Shown piece by piece: positions 1-7,863 of a DNA stretch of 64,000 bases (position 1 is its first letter; each line of letters starts with the position of its first letter). The translations under genes and the position numbers were made by a program. Below the pieces are notes generated by a model. It ran no database searches, had not been told where the DNA came from, and saw only the letters and a list, made by a program, of their open reading frames with translations. The stretch is from assembly GCF_000368925.1 (NCBI RefSeq), contig NZ_KB849756.1:1846397-1910396 (forward strand). Reading direction: 5' to 3'. The stretch is from Acinetobacter bereziniae LMG 1003 = CIP 70.12 (GTDB taxonomy: Bacteria; Pseudomonadota; Gammaproteobacteria; Pseudomonadales; Moraxellaceae).

Positions 1-383
1 CCCGCCAATGCATCATTTACCAACGGATCGCTTGCCTGAAAACTCACTTGTATATGATCAAGACCTGCTTGTTTTAAACAGCTTACTCTTTGTTCCGTCA
101 ACCCCATACCCGAAGTGATAAGATTGGTATAAAAACCTTGTTGATGTGCATGTGCGACTAACTGATCTAAATCTTGACGAACCAAAGGCTCTCCACCAGA
201 AAAGCCTAACTGCACAGCACCAAGCTGGCGAGCTTGATCAAAAACATCACACCACTGTTGGGTCGTTAACTCATTTTTATGTTGTGTATAGTCTAAAGGA
301 TTGGAACAATATGGACATTGTAATGGACAACGATAGGTTAACTCTGCAAGTAACCATAACGGTAGTCCAATATCGGTTGTCAT
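1..383 (-). CDS. pqqE: PqqA peptide cyclase PqqE (radical SAM), N-terminal part
   Basis: This is the first 127 codons of a radical SAM enzyme; the rest lies outside the window. PqqE makes the Glu-Tyr carbon-carbon cross-link in the PqqA peptide, the first step of pyrroloquinoline quinone synthesis. The translation reads TYRCPLQCPYCSN, giving the CxxxCxxC cluster motif at C19, C23 and C26, followed by GFSGGEPL near residue 60, the usual SAM-binding glycine motif. The ATG at 383 overlaps the pqqD stop as ATGA, so the two are translationally coupled. Gene order pqqA-B-C-D-E supports the identity. It is partial because of the window edge, with no sign of damage in the visible part. Confidence 0.93.
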   Translation of the reverse strand, partial: MTTDIGLPLWLLAELTYRCPLQCPYCSNPLDYTQHKNELTTQQWCDVFDQARQLGAVQLGFSGGEPLVRQDLDQLVAHAHQQGFYTNLITSGMGLTEQRVSCLKQAGLDHIQVSFQASDPLVNDALA

Positions 384-664
384 TTAAAATCAATCCAATA
401 TTGTTGTTGAGCAACTAACATGTAATCAAAAACATCATTGTCTATTTCAGCAATATCTCCAAATTGTTGTTTTAAATAAGTAATAATATCTAAAATACTA
501 TTTATCCCATCAATACATTGCCCAATCGCACCAGCGCTTTCATTTAACTTGATCATGCCTTCAGGATATAAAATAACAAAACTATTTTGCGCAGGTTCAA
601 ACTGAAAACGGTAGCCAGGTCGCCAAATAGGAATAAGATTTTGATCAAGTGCTTTATTGTTCAT
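380..664 (-). CDS. pqqD: PQQ biosynthesis peptide chaperone PqqD
   Basis: This 94-residue protein is the size of stand-alone PqqD. PqqD binds the PqqA peptide and presents it to PqqE. The N-terminal part (about residues 10-40) has the WRPGYRFQFEPAQN and ILYPEGMIKLNESAG strands typical of the family, followed by a helical part with DIITYLKQQFGD, matching the winged-helix-like peptide-binding fold (RRE). It overlaps pqqC upstream and pqqE downstream by four bases each (ATGA), which points to one coupled operon. Confidence 0.95.
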   Translation of the reverse strand: MNNKALDQNLIPIWRPGYRFQFEPAQNSFVILYPEGMIKLNESAGAIGQCIDGINSILDIITYLKQQFGDIAEIDNDVFDYMLVAQQQYWIDFK

Positions 665-1419
665 CTAAATAATCCTTTATGCCAAACTCGTTGTTTAGTC
701 ACAGTATGATAAGGCGCTTCATGATGTATATAAGCCAAAGTTAAAGCATCTAAAATGCTCCATAAAACATCAAGTTTAAACTGTAGTATTTCTAACATTC
801 GTTGCTGTTGCTCATAACTGGTGAAGGAATCCAGTGTAATCGTCAAACCATGCTCAACATCTCGTCGAGCTTGACTTAATCGAGAGCGAAAATATTGATA
901 CCCCTGATCATCAATCCAGGGATAATGTTTTGGCCATGAGTCTAACCGCGATTGGTGGATTTTAGGTGCAAATAATTCAGTTAATGAACTACTTGCAGCT
1001 TCCCGCCATGACGCTCTGCGTGCAAAGTTGACATAAGCATCTACAGCAAAACGTACCCCTGGGAGGACGAGCTCTTCAGAAATTACCTGTTCACGTCGAA
1101 GACCTACAGCTTCTGCCAAACATAACCAAGCCTCTCGCCCCCCACCATCGGGATACGTACCATCTTGATCAATCATTCGTTGAATCCACTCCTGACGTAC
1201 CCGTTGATCTGGACAATTTGCCATGATCGCAGCATCTTTAAGTGGAATATTAATTTGATAATAGAAACGATTTGCAACCCACGCCTGAATTTGCTGTTGG
1301 CTTGCCTTTCCTTCCGACATCATGACATGAAACGGATGATAAATATGGTAATACTGTCCTTTGTCTATAATCGCTTGTTTAAATTCTTCTAGTGTCAACG
1401 CTTTTGGTATTTGATTCAT
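661..1419 (-). CDS. pqqC: Pyrroloquinoline-quinone synthase PqqC
   Basis: This 252-residue protein matches the family length. PqqC is a cofactorless oxidase that performs the last ring closure and eight-electron oxidation giving PQQ. Visible family features are the N-terminal YYHIYHPFH segment, WVANRFYYQ near residues 48-56, the helix with DQDGTYPDGGGREAWL, and the C-terminal tail with YIHHEAPYH and RVWHKGLF. The fold is an all-helical TenA/heme-oxygenase-like bundle. Only 11 bases separate it from the pqqB stop, and its stop overlaps the pqqD start. Confidence 0.96.
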   Translation of the reverse strand: MNQIPKALTLEEFKQAIIDKGQYYHIYHPFHVMMSEGKASQQQIQAWVANRFYYQINIPLKDAAIMANCPDQRVRQEWIQRMIDQDGTYPDGGGREAWLCLAEAVGLRREQVISEELVLPGVRFAVDAYVNFARRASWREAASSSLTELFAPKIHQSRLDSWPKHYPWIDDQGYQYFRSRLSQARRDVEHGLTITLDSFTSYEQQQRMLEILQFKLDVLWSILDALTLAYIHHEAPYHTVTKQRVWHKGLFR

Positions 1420-1430
1420 AGGGCATCTTA

Positions 1431-2342
1431 TTAAAGTTCAATGTGCATTCCGTCGTAAGCAACCTCTACCCCATTTGCTTGAAGTTCAGCAAATTGGATA
1501 GAGTTCTCATTTAAAATTGGATTGGTATTATTAATATGAATCAGTATTTTTTTTACGTCTGAGAGCTGATTCAAATAAGACAATGATCCACCTTCACCAC
1601 TAATGTACAGATGTCCCATTTCTCTTCCAGTTTTTACGCCTACACCACATTTTTGCATCTCATCATCTGTCCATAGTGTCCCATCAATCATCACACAATC
1701 TGAGTTCCTCATCGTCGCCATAATCATGTCATCAACTTTTCCAAGACCAGGCGCATAAAACAACTGCTTTTGTGTTTTTTGGTCTTTAATAATTAAAGCA
1801 ATATTGTCACCCTCATGCGGATCATGGCGATGGGGTGAATATGGCGGAGCCGCACTTTGAATCAGCAGAGGAATGAATTCCAAATGCTTAAAACCATCTA
1901 TTCGAAAAGCATGATTTGGGTCAATCTGGCGATATTGCAGTCCACCATTCCAGTGCTTCAATATATTAAATACGGGAAAACCTATACTGAGGTCTTGGTA
2001 GACCATTTCAGTACACCATACAGAGATTGGACATCCTTCACGTAAAATAAGAAGCCCTGAGGTATGGTCAAGTTGACTGTCCATCAGAATGACATTCGTA
2101 ATGCCAGTATCACGTAATTTACGCGCTGGTTGAGCTGCCCTAAAATCAAATAACTGTTGGCGAATATCTGGTGAAGCATTTAACAAAATCCAGTCCGTGC
2201 CATTTTCAGAAATGGCAATCGAGGACTGTGTTCGAGCTGTGGCTTGGATCGTGCCTTTACGGATACCATCACAATTAACACAATTGCAATTCCATTGTGG
2301 AAATCCACCACCTGCGGCTGAACCCAATACATAAATATACAT
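1431..2342 (-). CDS. pqqB: PQQ biosynthesis protein PqqB (metallo-beta-lactamase fold)
   Basis: The ATG at 2342 gives 303 residues, the usual PqqB size. The frame is open for 39 more codons upstream, but that part crosses the pqqA-pqqB hairpin and is not PqqB-like. The protein opens with MYIYVLGSAAGGGFPQWNC, the strongly conserved start of the family, followed by cysteines in NCNCVNCDG. It has an MBL-like core including LDHTSGLLILR and ends with ILIHINNTNPIL. PqqB is reported as an iron-dependent hydroxylase acting on the cross-linked tyrosine of the PQQ precursor. It is the second gene of the operon. Confidence 0.95.
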   Translation of the reverse strand: MYIYVLGSAAGGGFPQWNCNCVNCDGIRKGTIQATARTQSSIAISENGTDWILLNASPDIRQQLFDFRAAQPARKLRDTGITNVILMDSQLDHTSGLLILREGCPISVWCTEMVYQDLSIGFPVFNILKHWNGGLQYRQIDPNHAFRIDGFKHLEFIPLLIQSAAPPYSPHRHDPHEGDNIALIIKDQKTQKQLFYAPGLGKVDDMIMATMRNSDCVMIDGTLWTDDEMQKCGVGVKTGREMGHLYISGEGGSLSYLNQLSDVKKILIHINNTNPILNENSIQFAELQANGVEVAYDGMHIEL

Positions 2343-2371
2343 AGCAGTAAGATCTGATGATGATAAAGATC

Positions 2372-2398
2372 TAAGCCCCAGATCAAGGCTAGGGCTTA
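2372..2398 (-). promoter_or_regulatory. Hairpin between pqqA and pqqB (possible attenuator)
   Basis: Two 9-base arms (2372-2380 and 2390-2398) pair with one G-U wobble around a 9-base loop. No T-run follows in the direction of transcription, so it is not a full terminator. It could act as an mRNA-stabilising or attenuating structure that keeps pqqA transcript above pqqB-E; that role is inferred. Confidence 0.5.
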
Positions 2399-2421
2399 TT
2401 TGGGTTTGAAAGTAAAAATAA

Positions 2422-2496
2422 TTAACGGGCTTCGAAGTACATGGTAACTTCAAAACCAATTCGTAAGTCAGTAAAAGCTGGTTTTATCCATTGCAT
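2422..2496 (-). CDS. pqqA: PQQ precursor peptide PqqA
   Basis: This is a 24-residue peptide starting MQWIKPAFTDLRIGFEVTMY. It contains the family motif E16-V-T-M-Y20, whose Glu and Tyr become the carbon skeleton of PQQ after cross-linking by PqqE. It ends FEAR. The start ATG at 2496 is preceded by GGAGAAAAATTTT, a Shine-Dalgarno at good distance. It lies 79 bases upstream of pqqB on the same strand. Confidence 0.95.
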   Translation of the reverse strand: MQWIKPAFTDLRIGFEVTMYFEAR

Positions 2497-2910
2497 AAAA
2501 TTTTTCTCCAAATTCAATTCTTATTTAAAAAATTAACACCTAATCAGTACCACAACAGTGTTCAAATTTTATTCTAAATAAAAATACTATCCTTGTAGAC
2601 CCTGTTTAGTTAATATTTTGTTCGATAGTCGTTATCGTTAAAAATGAGTAAAAATTATTCGCCATGTCCGACGAGGTAGATCAAAATCCAAAATTAAGAC
2701 AATTTTTGTTCCATATTTTAATTCAGTGTAACTTTCTTACTCTGATTAAACAGTTTTTTTATAATTTAAACACAATAGACATATATATTTCACAATAAAC
2801 GCCTATTTTTTAACACACGCTTAGCTATATGATCATTGCGTGCTAAATGTCACACTTTTCCATATAAAAAATTAAAAAAAGTTTCATTGAAACTAAATTG
2901 GAGTATCAAA
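2497..2910. other. Intergenic region upstream of pqqA and of a small membrane-protein gene
   Basis: This AT-rich spacer has no convincing ORF. It must hold the divergent promoters of the pqq operon (minus) and the small gene at 2911 (plus). I could not pick out a -35/-10 pair or operator with confidence. Confidence 0.4.
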
Positions 2911-3093
2911 ATGTATATAGGTTTAAAAGTTTTTACTGCTATTTTAGCCATTTTATGTGTATTTTTTACCACGATAGGCATTTATGCACTTGATGCATCA
3001 CTGATTATTATTGGTATTCTCTTTGCAGCTTCAATTCTCTTGATTGTTTTAGAGGCGCAAAATCGATCAACCAATCCGTTTATAAAACGCTAA
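2911..3093 (+). CDS. Small two-helix membrane protein
   Basis: This 60-residue protein has two hydrophobic segments, about residues 4-24 (KVFTAILAILCVFFTTIGIYAL) and 28-47 (SLIIIGILFAASILLIVL), and a polar tail NRSTNPFIKR. I chose the ATG at 2911 because TTGGAG sits just upstream and the open frame before it is lysine-rich and unlike a protein N-terminus. I do not recognise a family; the function is unknown. It stands alone between the pqq promoter region and a convergent hydrolase gene. Confidence 0.7.
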   Translation: MYIGLKVFTAILAILCVFFTTIGIYALDASLIIIGILFAASILLIVLEAQNRSTNPFIKR

Positions 3094-3199
3094 CACTACC
3101 ATCGAATAAATAATTGAGAATGAACGATCATTAGCTCACTCATTGCATTATCCAACACTGACTGAGCTGTATTTTATTAGATGGCAAGTTTCGAAAAAA

Positions 3200-3844
3200 T
3201 TACCCTGCTTTACTTGCCACGAATGGATTATGCTGTTTCTCAAACCCAATCGTACTCATAGGGCCATGCCCTGAAATAAATTGGGTTTCATCAGGTAAGC
3301 TAAAACATTCACGCTGAATAGAATCTAGTAATTGTTGATGATTGCCTTTTGGAAAGTCTGTGCGCCCAATTGAACCTTTAAACAATACATCACCCGTCCA
3401 CAGCACAGCATATTTAGCATTGTAAAAGATGACATGACCAGGGGTATGTCCAGGCGCAAAACGAACTTCAAATTCCTCCTGCCCTAATTTCAAAGTTTCA
3501 CCACCTTCAAGCCATTGATCAACTTTAACTGGCTCGGGAATAGGAAAGCCATAACGAGCAGACACTTCTTGAATCATATCTAACCAAAATTGGTCTTCTT
3601 TATGTGGACCAATCACAGGTACATTCCATGCTTTAACCAATGCACCCACAGCACCTGCATGATCCAAATGCCCATGCGTTAACCATAACGCTTTTACCGT
3701 TAAGCCAAGCGCTTCAACTTCTTGTTTTAATTTTTCAGGCTCACCACCTGCATCAATCAGTACCGCTTCTTTAGTTTCCGAGTCCCAAACAATCGAACAG
3801 TTTTGAGCAAACGCCGTTACGGGTACAATTTTGACTTGTAACAT
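3200..3844 (-). CDS. MBL-fold metallo-hydrolase, glyoxalase II-like
   Basis: This 214-residue single-domain metallo-beta-lactamase-fold protein has the metal ligands of the family: H57-x-H59-x-D61-H62 (THGHLDHAG), then APGHTPGH (H133, H137), WTGD and a final SGHGP. Length and motifs fit the YcbL/GloC group, small type II glyoxalases that hydrolyse S-D-lactoylglutathione. The substrate cannot be proven from sequence and a general thioesterase or persulfide-dioxygenase-like role is possible. It precedes hemH on the same strand with a gap of 46 bases between the hemH stop side and its own start. Confidence 0.85.
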   Translation of the reverse strand: MLQVKIVPVTAFAQNCSIVWDSETKEAVLIDAGGEPEKLKQEVEALGLTVKALWLTHGHLDHAGAVGALVKAWNVPVIGPHKEDQFWLDMIQEVSARYGFPIPEPVKVDQWLEGGETLKLGQEEFEVRFAPGHTPGHVIFYNAKYAVLWTGDVLFKGSIGRTDFPKGNHQQLLDSIQRECFSLPDETQFISGHGPMSTIGFEKQHNPFVASKAG

Positions 3845-3890
3845 AATAATTTTCCTAAAAGAATAGCGTCTGTTGACATTGCAAAAAACG

Positions 3891-4901
3891 CTAAGCCTGT
3901 AACTGTGACTTGAGTGCCTCTAATTGAGTCTGTAACAGCAGTCCCAATAGATCAATATGGTCGTCTCGATCATTCAATGCAGGGATATAAGCATAATCTT
4001 TACCCCCTGCTTTCAAAAATAATTCAGCATTCTGAATTGCCAACTCTTCTAAAGTTTCTAAACAATCTGCTGAAAATGCAGGACTCAGGATTTGCACAGA
4101 TGCTACACCTTGTTCTGCCCATGATTGCAATAATTGATCCGTATAAGGCTTGACCCATTCCTGTTTCCCAAAACGTGACTGGAAACTTATCGCCCATTGG
4201 TCATCACTCAACTGTAGTGCCTGAGCAACCTTTTGCGCAGTCACACGACAACGATCTGCGTACGGATCACCCTTATCTGCATAAGGTTGCGGAATACCAT
4301 GAAAAGACATTAATAACTTTTCCGCTTGACCGTGCTGTTGTTGATAATCACGGACACTATTGGCTAAAGCCTGTATATATAACGGGTGTTGATAATAATC
4401 ACGAATGAAGCTTAGACCTGGAATATTTCGTTGTTTCAGCAGCCATTTTGCCACTGCATCATATAACGGTGCGGTGGATGTTGCCGAGTACTGAGGAAAT
4501 AGCGGAAAAAGAATAATGTGATCATAAAGCTGTGATTCAGCTTCATCTAACACACGATCAATACCTGGTCGACCATAGGTCATTGCAGGAACAATGGTTA
4601 AATCAAAATCAGTATTGAATACGCTCAATTTCTTTTGAAGTTGTTGAACCTGTTTAAATAAAATTTCTCGCATTGGAGAGTCATTCGACCATACCTGCGC
4701 ATAGGCTTCCGCTACACGCTTAGGTCGGAACGGGAGAACAAAAGCATTTAAAATAATTGCCCACAAAATTTTGGGAATTTCAATAACCCGCTGATCCGAT
4801 AAAAACTGCTTTAAAAAAGCCCGAACCGCTGGAGCTGTTGGTGCGTCTGGTGTGCCAAGATTGGCAATAATAATCAGGACTTTAGGTTTGGATAAAGACA
4901 T
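3891..4901 (-). CDS. hemH: Ferrochelatase
   Basis: This 336-residue enzyme inserts Fe2+ into protoporphyrin IX, the last step of heme synthesis. It starts with a typical VLIIIANLGTPDAP segment. The catalytic histidine is in SFHGIPQPYADKGDPY (H201). The second signature, ILSPAFSADCLETLEE (about 271-286), holds the conserved acidic residue. SRFGKQEWVKPYTD is also characteristic. The length is normal for a proteobacterial enzyme without a C-terminal iron-sulfur cluster. Confidence 0.97.
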   Translation of the reverse strand: MSLSKPKVLIIIANLGTPDAPTAPAVRAFLKQFLSDQRVIEIPKILWAIILNAFVLPFRPKRVAEAYAQVWSNDSPMREILFKQVQQLQKKLSVFNTDFDLTIVPAMTYGRPGIDRVLDEAESQLYDHIILFPLFPQYSATSTAPLYDAVAKWLLKQRNIPGLSFIRDYYQHPLYIQALANSVRDYQQQHGQAEKLLMSFHGIPQPYADKGDPYADRCRVTAQKVAQALQLSDDQWAISFQSRFGKQEWVKPYTDQLLQSWAEQGVASVQILSPAFSADCLETLEELAIQNAELFLKAGGKDYAYIPALNDRDDHIDLLGLLLQTQLEALKSQLQA

Positions 4902-4999
4902 TTTTACTCTGTTTGCACAATACCATGATCTCTAAATATCAGCTTAACAGAGTCAATCTATAAACAGAATTTTTATCTGTATATTCACACTGTATACCC

Positions 5000-6016
5000 T
5001 TAAAAAATAGAGGAACGATGACTGATACGTTGTGAATTTTCCAGCAATTTGACACATTTATCGGTCATTTGCCATAACATACGCTGACGATCATCACGCC
5101 CAACAGGGACAATCCATTCATTTTGACGAACTTGTTGTTTAATCGTATGTAAAGAACGTATATTGATCTGTGCTCTAGATACAGCATGCGCACGAGGCAT
5201 GACTACTTGTGCATCTGTCAGACCTGTATTATTTAAATAGTCATTCAGCACTTTAGAGAAAAAATCCTCAGGTGTTGGTTTCCTGAATTCAACAGACAAT
5301 ATTTTTAATAACTCTGCCCAAGTCATTTCACGTGCTGGAGAAAGCTCCCTAAAATTACCATCTTGATAAGCATGCATACGGTAATCGAAGTTAAATACTT
5401 CATGCAGTGAAACTTTTGGTAAGGTTAAAAATGGATCTGCTTCTTTACGTCCTTGTTCAACTGAGACCTGTGCTAATTTTGCTTTTAAACGATCAATTTC
5501 GTCTTGCAAGACCTGAATATTTTGTGGTCTTACCCAACCAACAACAGGATAACGCTCAAGCATTTGTGGCATGTAAGAGCGTACAGCGAGCTCTAAATCT
5601 CGCAAGGTGCGATAGGTTACAACCTGCTCAACTTCTTTTTGTAGCTGATGACGAAATTCATTGAATTTGCCTTTTAATATCGCGCTTTCTTCTTTTAAAT
5701 GTGGCTCACGAGAATCTGGATTTTCATGCATAAACACAATAATTGGCTTTTGTTTGGTCACTGCATAAATATATTCAAGATGTAAATAACTCACCCCTGA
5801 AACAGACTGCTCACCATATTGGCTCCCCAACAGCAATAACACATAATCACAATCATCAATCTGACGACGTGCAAAAGCGGTACTTAACGGTGTACGCTGT
5901 TCTAATCCCCAAGAAAAGAACCCCATCCCAATCAATGTTTGAGACACAACCATACGTTCTGGCTGCATTTCTTTGCCAGATGTTGTAATAAAAACTTGAT
6001 AACGTTTATCGAGCAT
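5000..6016 (-). CDS. DUF4062 domain protein
   Basis: This 338-residue soluble protein starts RYQVFITTSGKEMQPERMVV, followed by FFSWGLEQRTPL, DDCDYVLLLLGSQYG, SYLHLEYIYA and KPIIVFMH. This is the DUF4062 pattern, a Rossmann-like domain often compared with TIR and found at the front of STAND-type and other signalling proteins. A short coiled coil (about 165-185, LQDEIDRLKAKLAQVS) separates it from a C-terminal helical region of about 140 residues I do not recognise. There is no STAND NTPase here. It sits alone between hemH and murI. The function is unknown; a sensing or defence role is only an analogy. Confidence 0.7.
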   Translation of the reverse strand: MLDKRYQVFITTSGKEMQPERMVVSQTLIGMGFFSWGLEQRTPLSTAFARRQIDDCDYVLLLLGSQYGEQSVSGVSYLHLEYIYAVTKQKPIIVFMHENPDSREPHLKEESAILKGKFNEFRHQLQKEVEQVVTYRTLRDLELAVRSYMPQMLERYPVVGWVRPQNIQVLQDEIDRLKAKLAQVSVEQGRKEADPFLTLPKVSLHEVFNFDYRMHAYQDGNFRELSPAREMTWAELLKILSVEFRKPTPEDFFSKVLNDYLNNTGLTDAQVVMPRAHAVSRAQINIRSLHTIKQQVRQNEWIVPVGRDDRQRMLWQMTDKCVKLLENSQRISHRSSIF

Positions 6017-6122
6017 AGGTTAACCCATTCTTGTCATACTCAACTTAAATCCATCCTTGAGCTTTAAGTAGAATATGCCCTACACTTATTAAAAATATTA
6101 AATCTTTCCAATATTGAAAGAA

Positions 6123-7001
6123 TTAGCCGAGTTTTTCAACAATATTTTCGATAGACCATGTAATTTCAGGTTGTATGAGATGCTTGAGGACGCTTTCTAA
6201 TTCTTTTGCATTTTGCCCGCTCACAAAACATCGCAACCGCACGCCACTCTCTTGCGAATCAGTCGATATTAACTCATTTTTCAATAATATACGCGCCGTT
6301 TGTCGTGCAACCGCCAGACCTGAATCGATTAAGCTCAATTTAGCACCATAAAGCTCTTGAATACTTTGCTTTAAATACGGGTAATGTGTACATCCCAGAA
6401 CCAAGTAATCTGCACCTTTTGCAACAGCAGGATCCAAAACCTTCTGCAAACTTTGTTTACACTCCAGCGTGTTATAGCGTCCAGATTCGACCAATGGAAC
6501 TAGGTCTAAATTGGTAATGGTGAGTACTTCGACTTGGGCAGGCTCTGCAAAGCGTTGGATAACATCTTTAATCAGTTGCCCACGAAAAGTTGCAGGAGTT
6601 GCCAACACTGAAACCACTTTAGACTGGCTTTGTAAAACCGCAGGTTTTAATGCAGGAACCAAACCGACAATAGGAAAGTTTTCACCATAATGCTCACGCA
6701 AATAATCCAGACTAAAAGCAGATGCAGTATTACAAGCGACAACAGCAATCTTACAGCCTTGGCGATACAGCCACTCAATCGCTTGTGCTGTTAATTCTCG
6801 AATATTCTGATCTGTTCGTGGACCGTATGGAACATGTGCGGTATCTGCATAATAAACAATACGTTCATTTGGCAAATAATGGGCAATTTCTTGTGCAATT
6901 GAAAGCCCGCCAATTCCTGAATCAAAAATCCCAATAGGTGCATTTGCCAAAGCTTTTGGCATAGGATTTTCTAAAGGATACAGGGGAAGAATAGCGCTCA
7001 T
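6123..7001 (-). CDS. murI: Glutamate racemase
   Basis: MurI makes D-glutamate for peptidoglycan by a two-cysteine mechanism. Visible motifs are PIGIFDSGIGGLS, the first cysteine in VVACNTASA and the second in LGCTHYPYL. The ATG at 7001 has GTGGATCAA in front of it and gives 292 residues; an ATG 13 codons later (6962), closer to the conserved IGIFDSG motif, is an alternative. An in-frame TTG further upstream is not needed. It follows the DUF1285 gene on the same strand. Confidence 0.95.
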   Translation of the reverse strand: MSAILPLYPLENPMPKALANAPIGIFDSGIGGLSIAQEIAHYLPNERIVYYADTAHVPYGPRTDQNIRELTAQAIEWLYRQGCKIAVVACNTASAFSLDYLREHYGENFPIVGLVPALKPAVLQSQSKVVSVLATPATFRGQLIKDVIQRFAEPAQVEVLTITNLDLVPLVESGRYNTLECKQSLQKVLDPAVAKGADYLVLGCTHYPYLKQSIQELYGAKLSLIDSGLAVARQTARILLKNELISTDSQESGVRLRCFVSGQNAKELESVLKHLIQPEITWSIENIVEKLG

Positions 7002-7048
7002 TTGATCCACTATGGATAGGTATTGAAAATAATTAACTAGCTTAAACC

Positions 7049-7660
7049 TCAAGTGCCTAATTGCAAGTGCAAATCACCACTTTGTAAAGACAAAATGGTA
7101 TCTCCTTGCTCATTTTCAAGTAAGCTTCCATATTCAATTAAATGAAAAAAAGCATTGCGTTGAATTAACGCATTTATCCCAAAACGGATATGCACGTATG
7201 GTCTTAACTCACCTTGATATTCGCGCATAAAAATAGCATGTTCTTTATCCACCAAACAGATGTCTTGATTGGTGGTAGTGACTTGTAAATAAGTCTGTCC
7301 GTCGATCTCGACTTGATCAACCTGATTAACCAATAAAGGCTCATCTTCAACCTCGATTTCAATCTGCTCAACAGGTGTTTTTAAGTAGAATTTCCCTTGT
7401 TCTTTCCAAAGTACTTTTGTAAACAGGTCTAATAGTGCTTGACGCTTAATTAATTGACCTTCGTGCCACCATTCTCCATTGGCTTTTACCTTCAAATCCA
7501 TTTTGCCACAATGCTTTGGCTGCCATTGCTCTAAAGGGGGTATTGACCTTTTGTGACCCGCCTGTACACCTTTTAAGTATTGTGTAATAGACATTAAGTT
7601 TTTATTATCAGAATCAGGCTGATTTTGAGCCGCTGATGTTGAATTATTTTGATTTACCAT
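7049..7660 (-). CDS. DUF1285 family protein
   Basis: This 203-residue soluble protein is first in the pair with murI. The first 35 residues are polar and low in complexity (NQNNSTSAAQNQPDSDNK). Then come PPLEQWQPKHCGKMDLKVKANGEWWHEGQLIKR and KFYLKTPVEQIEIEVEDEPLLV, the recognisable DUF1285 pattern. That family is a small beta-rich fold of unknown function found next to housekeeping genes in many proteobacteria. The sequence shows no catalytic motif, signal peptide or membrane segment. Confidence 0.8.
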   Translation of the reverse strand: MVNQNNSTSAAQNQPDSDNKNLMSITQYLKGVQAGHKRSIPPLEQWQPKHCGKMDLKVKANGEWWHEGQLIKRQALLDLFTKVLWKEQGKFYLKTPVEQIEIEVEDEPLLVNQVDQVEIDGQTYLQVTTTNQDICLVDKEHAIFMREYQGELRPYVHIRFGINALIQRNAFFHLIEYGSLLENEQGDTILSLQSGDLHLQLGT

Positions 7661-7863
7661 GGTTTATGCCTTGCTGACTAAAAAATAATACGACTCAGCC
7701 AATTGGCTAGATTGAGGTTTATAACTATACTAGCGCAAAATATATTATTGGTACGAGCGTTAATTCGTATCTCGGAATTTTTAGAACACTCATGGCAGCA
7801 CCGATTTATTAATTCCCAATAAATGCTCACGGTTGCCACCCTTAGAAATATGAGGAGTCCTAC

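Noticed and set aside
2343..2459. Upstream extension of pqqB
   Set aside because: The extra codons cross the pqqA-pqqB hairpin and the end of pqqA, and PqqB proteins begin at the conserved MYIYVLGSAAGG.
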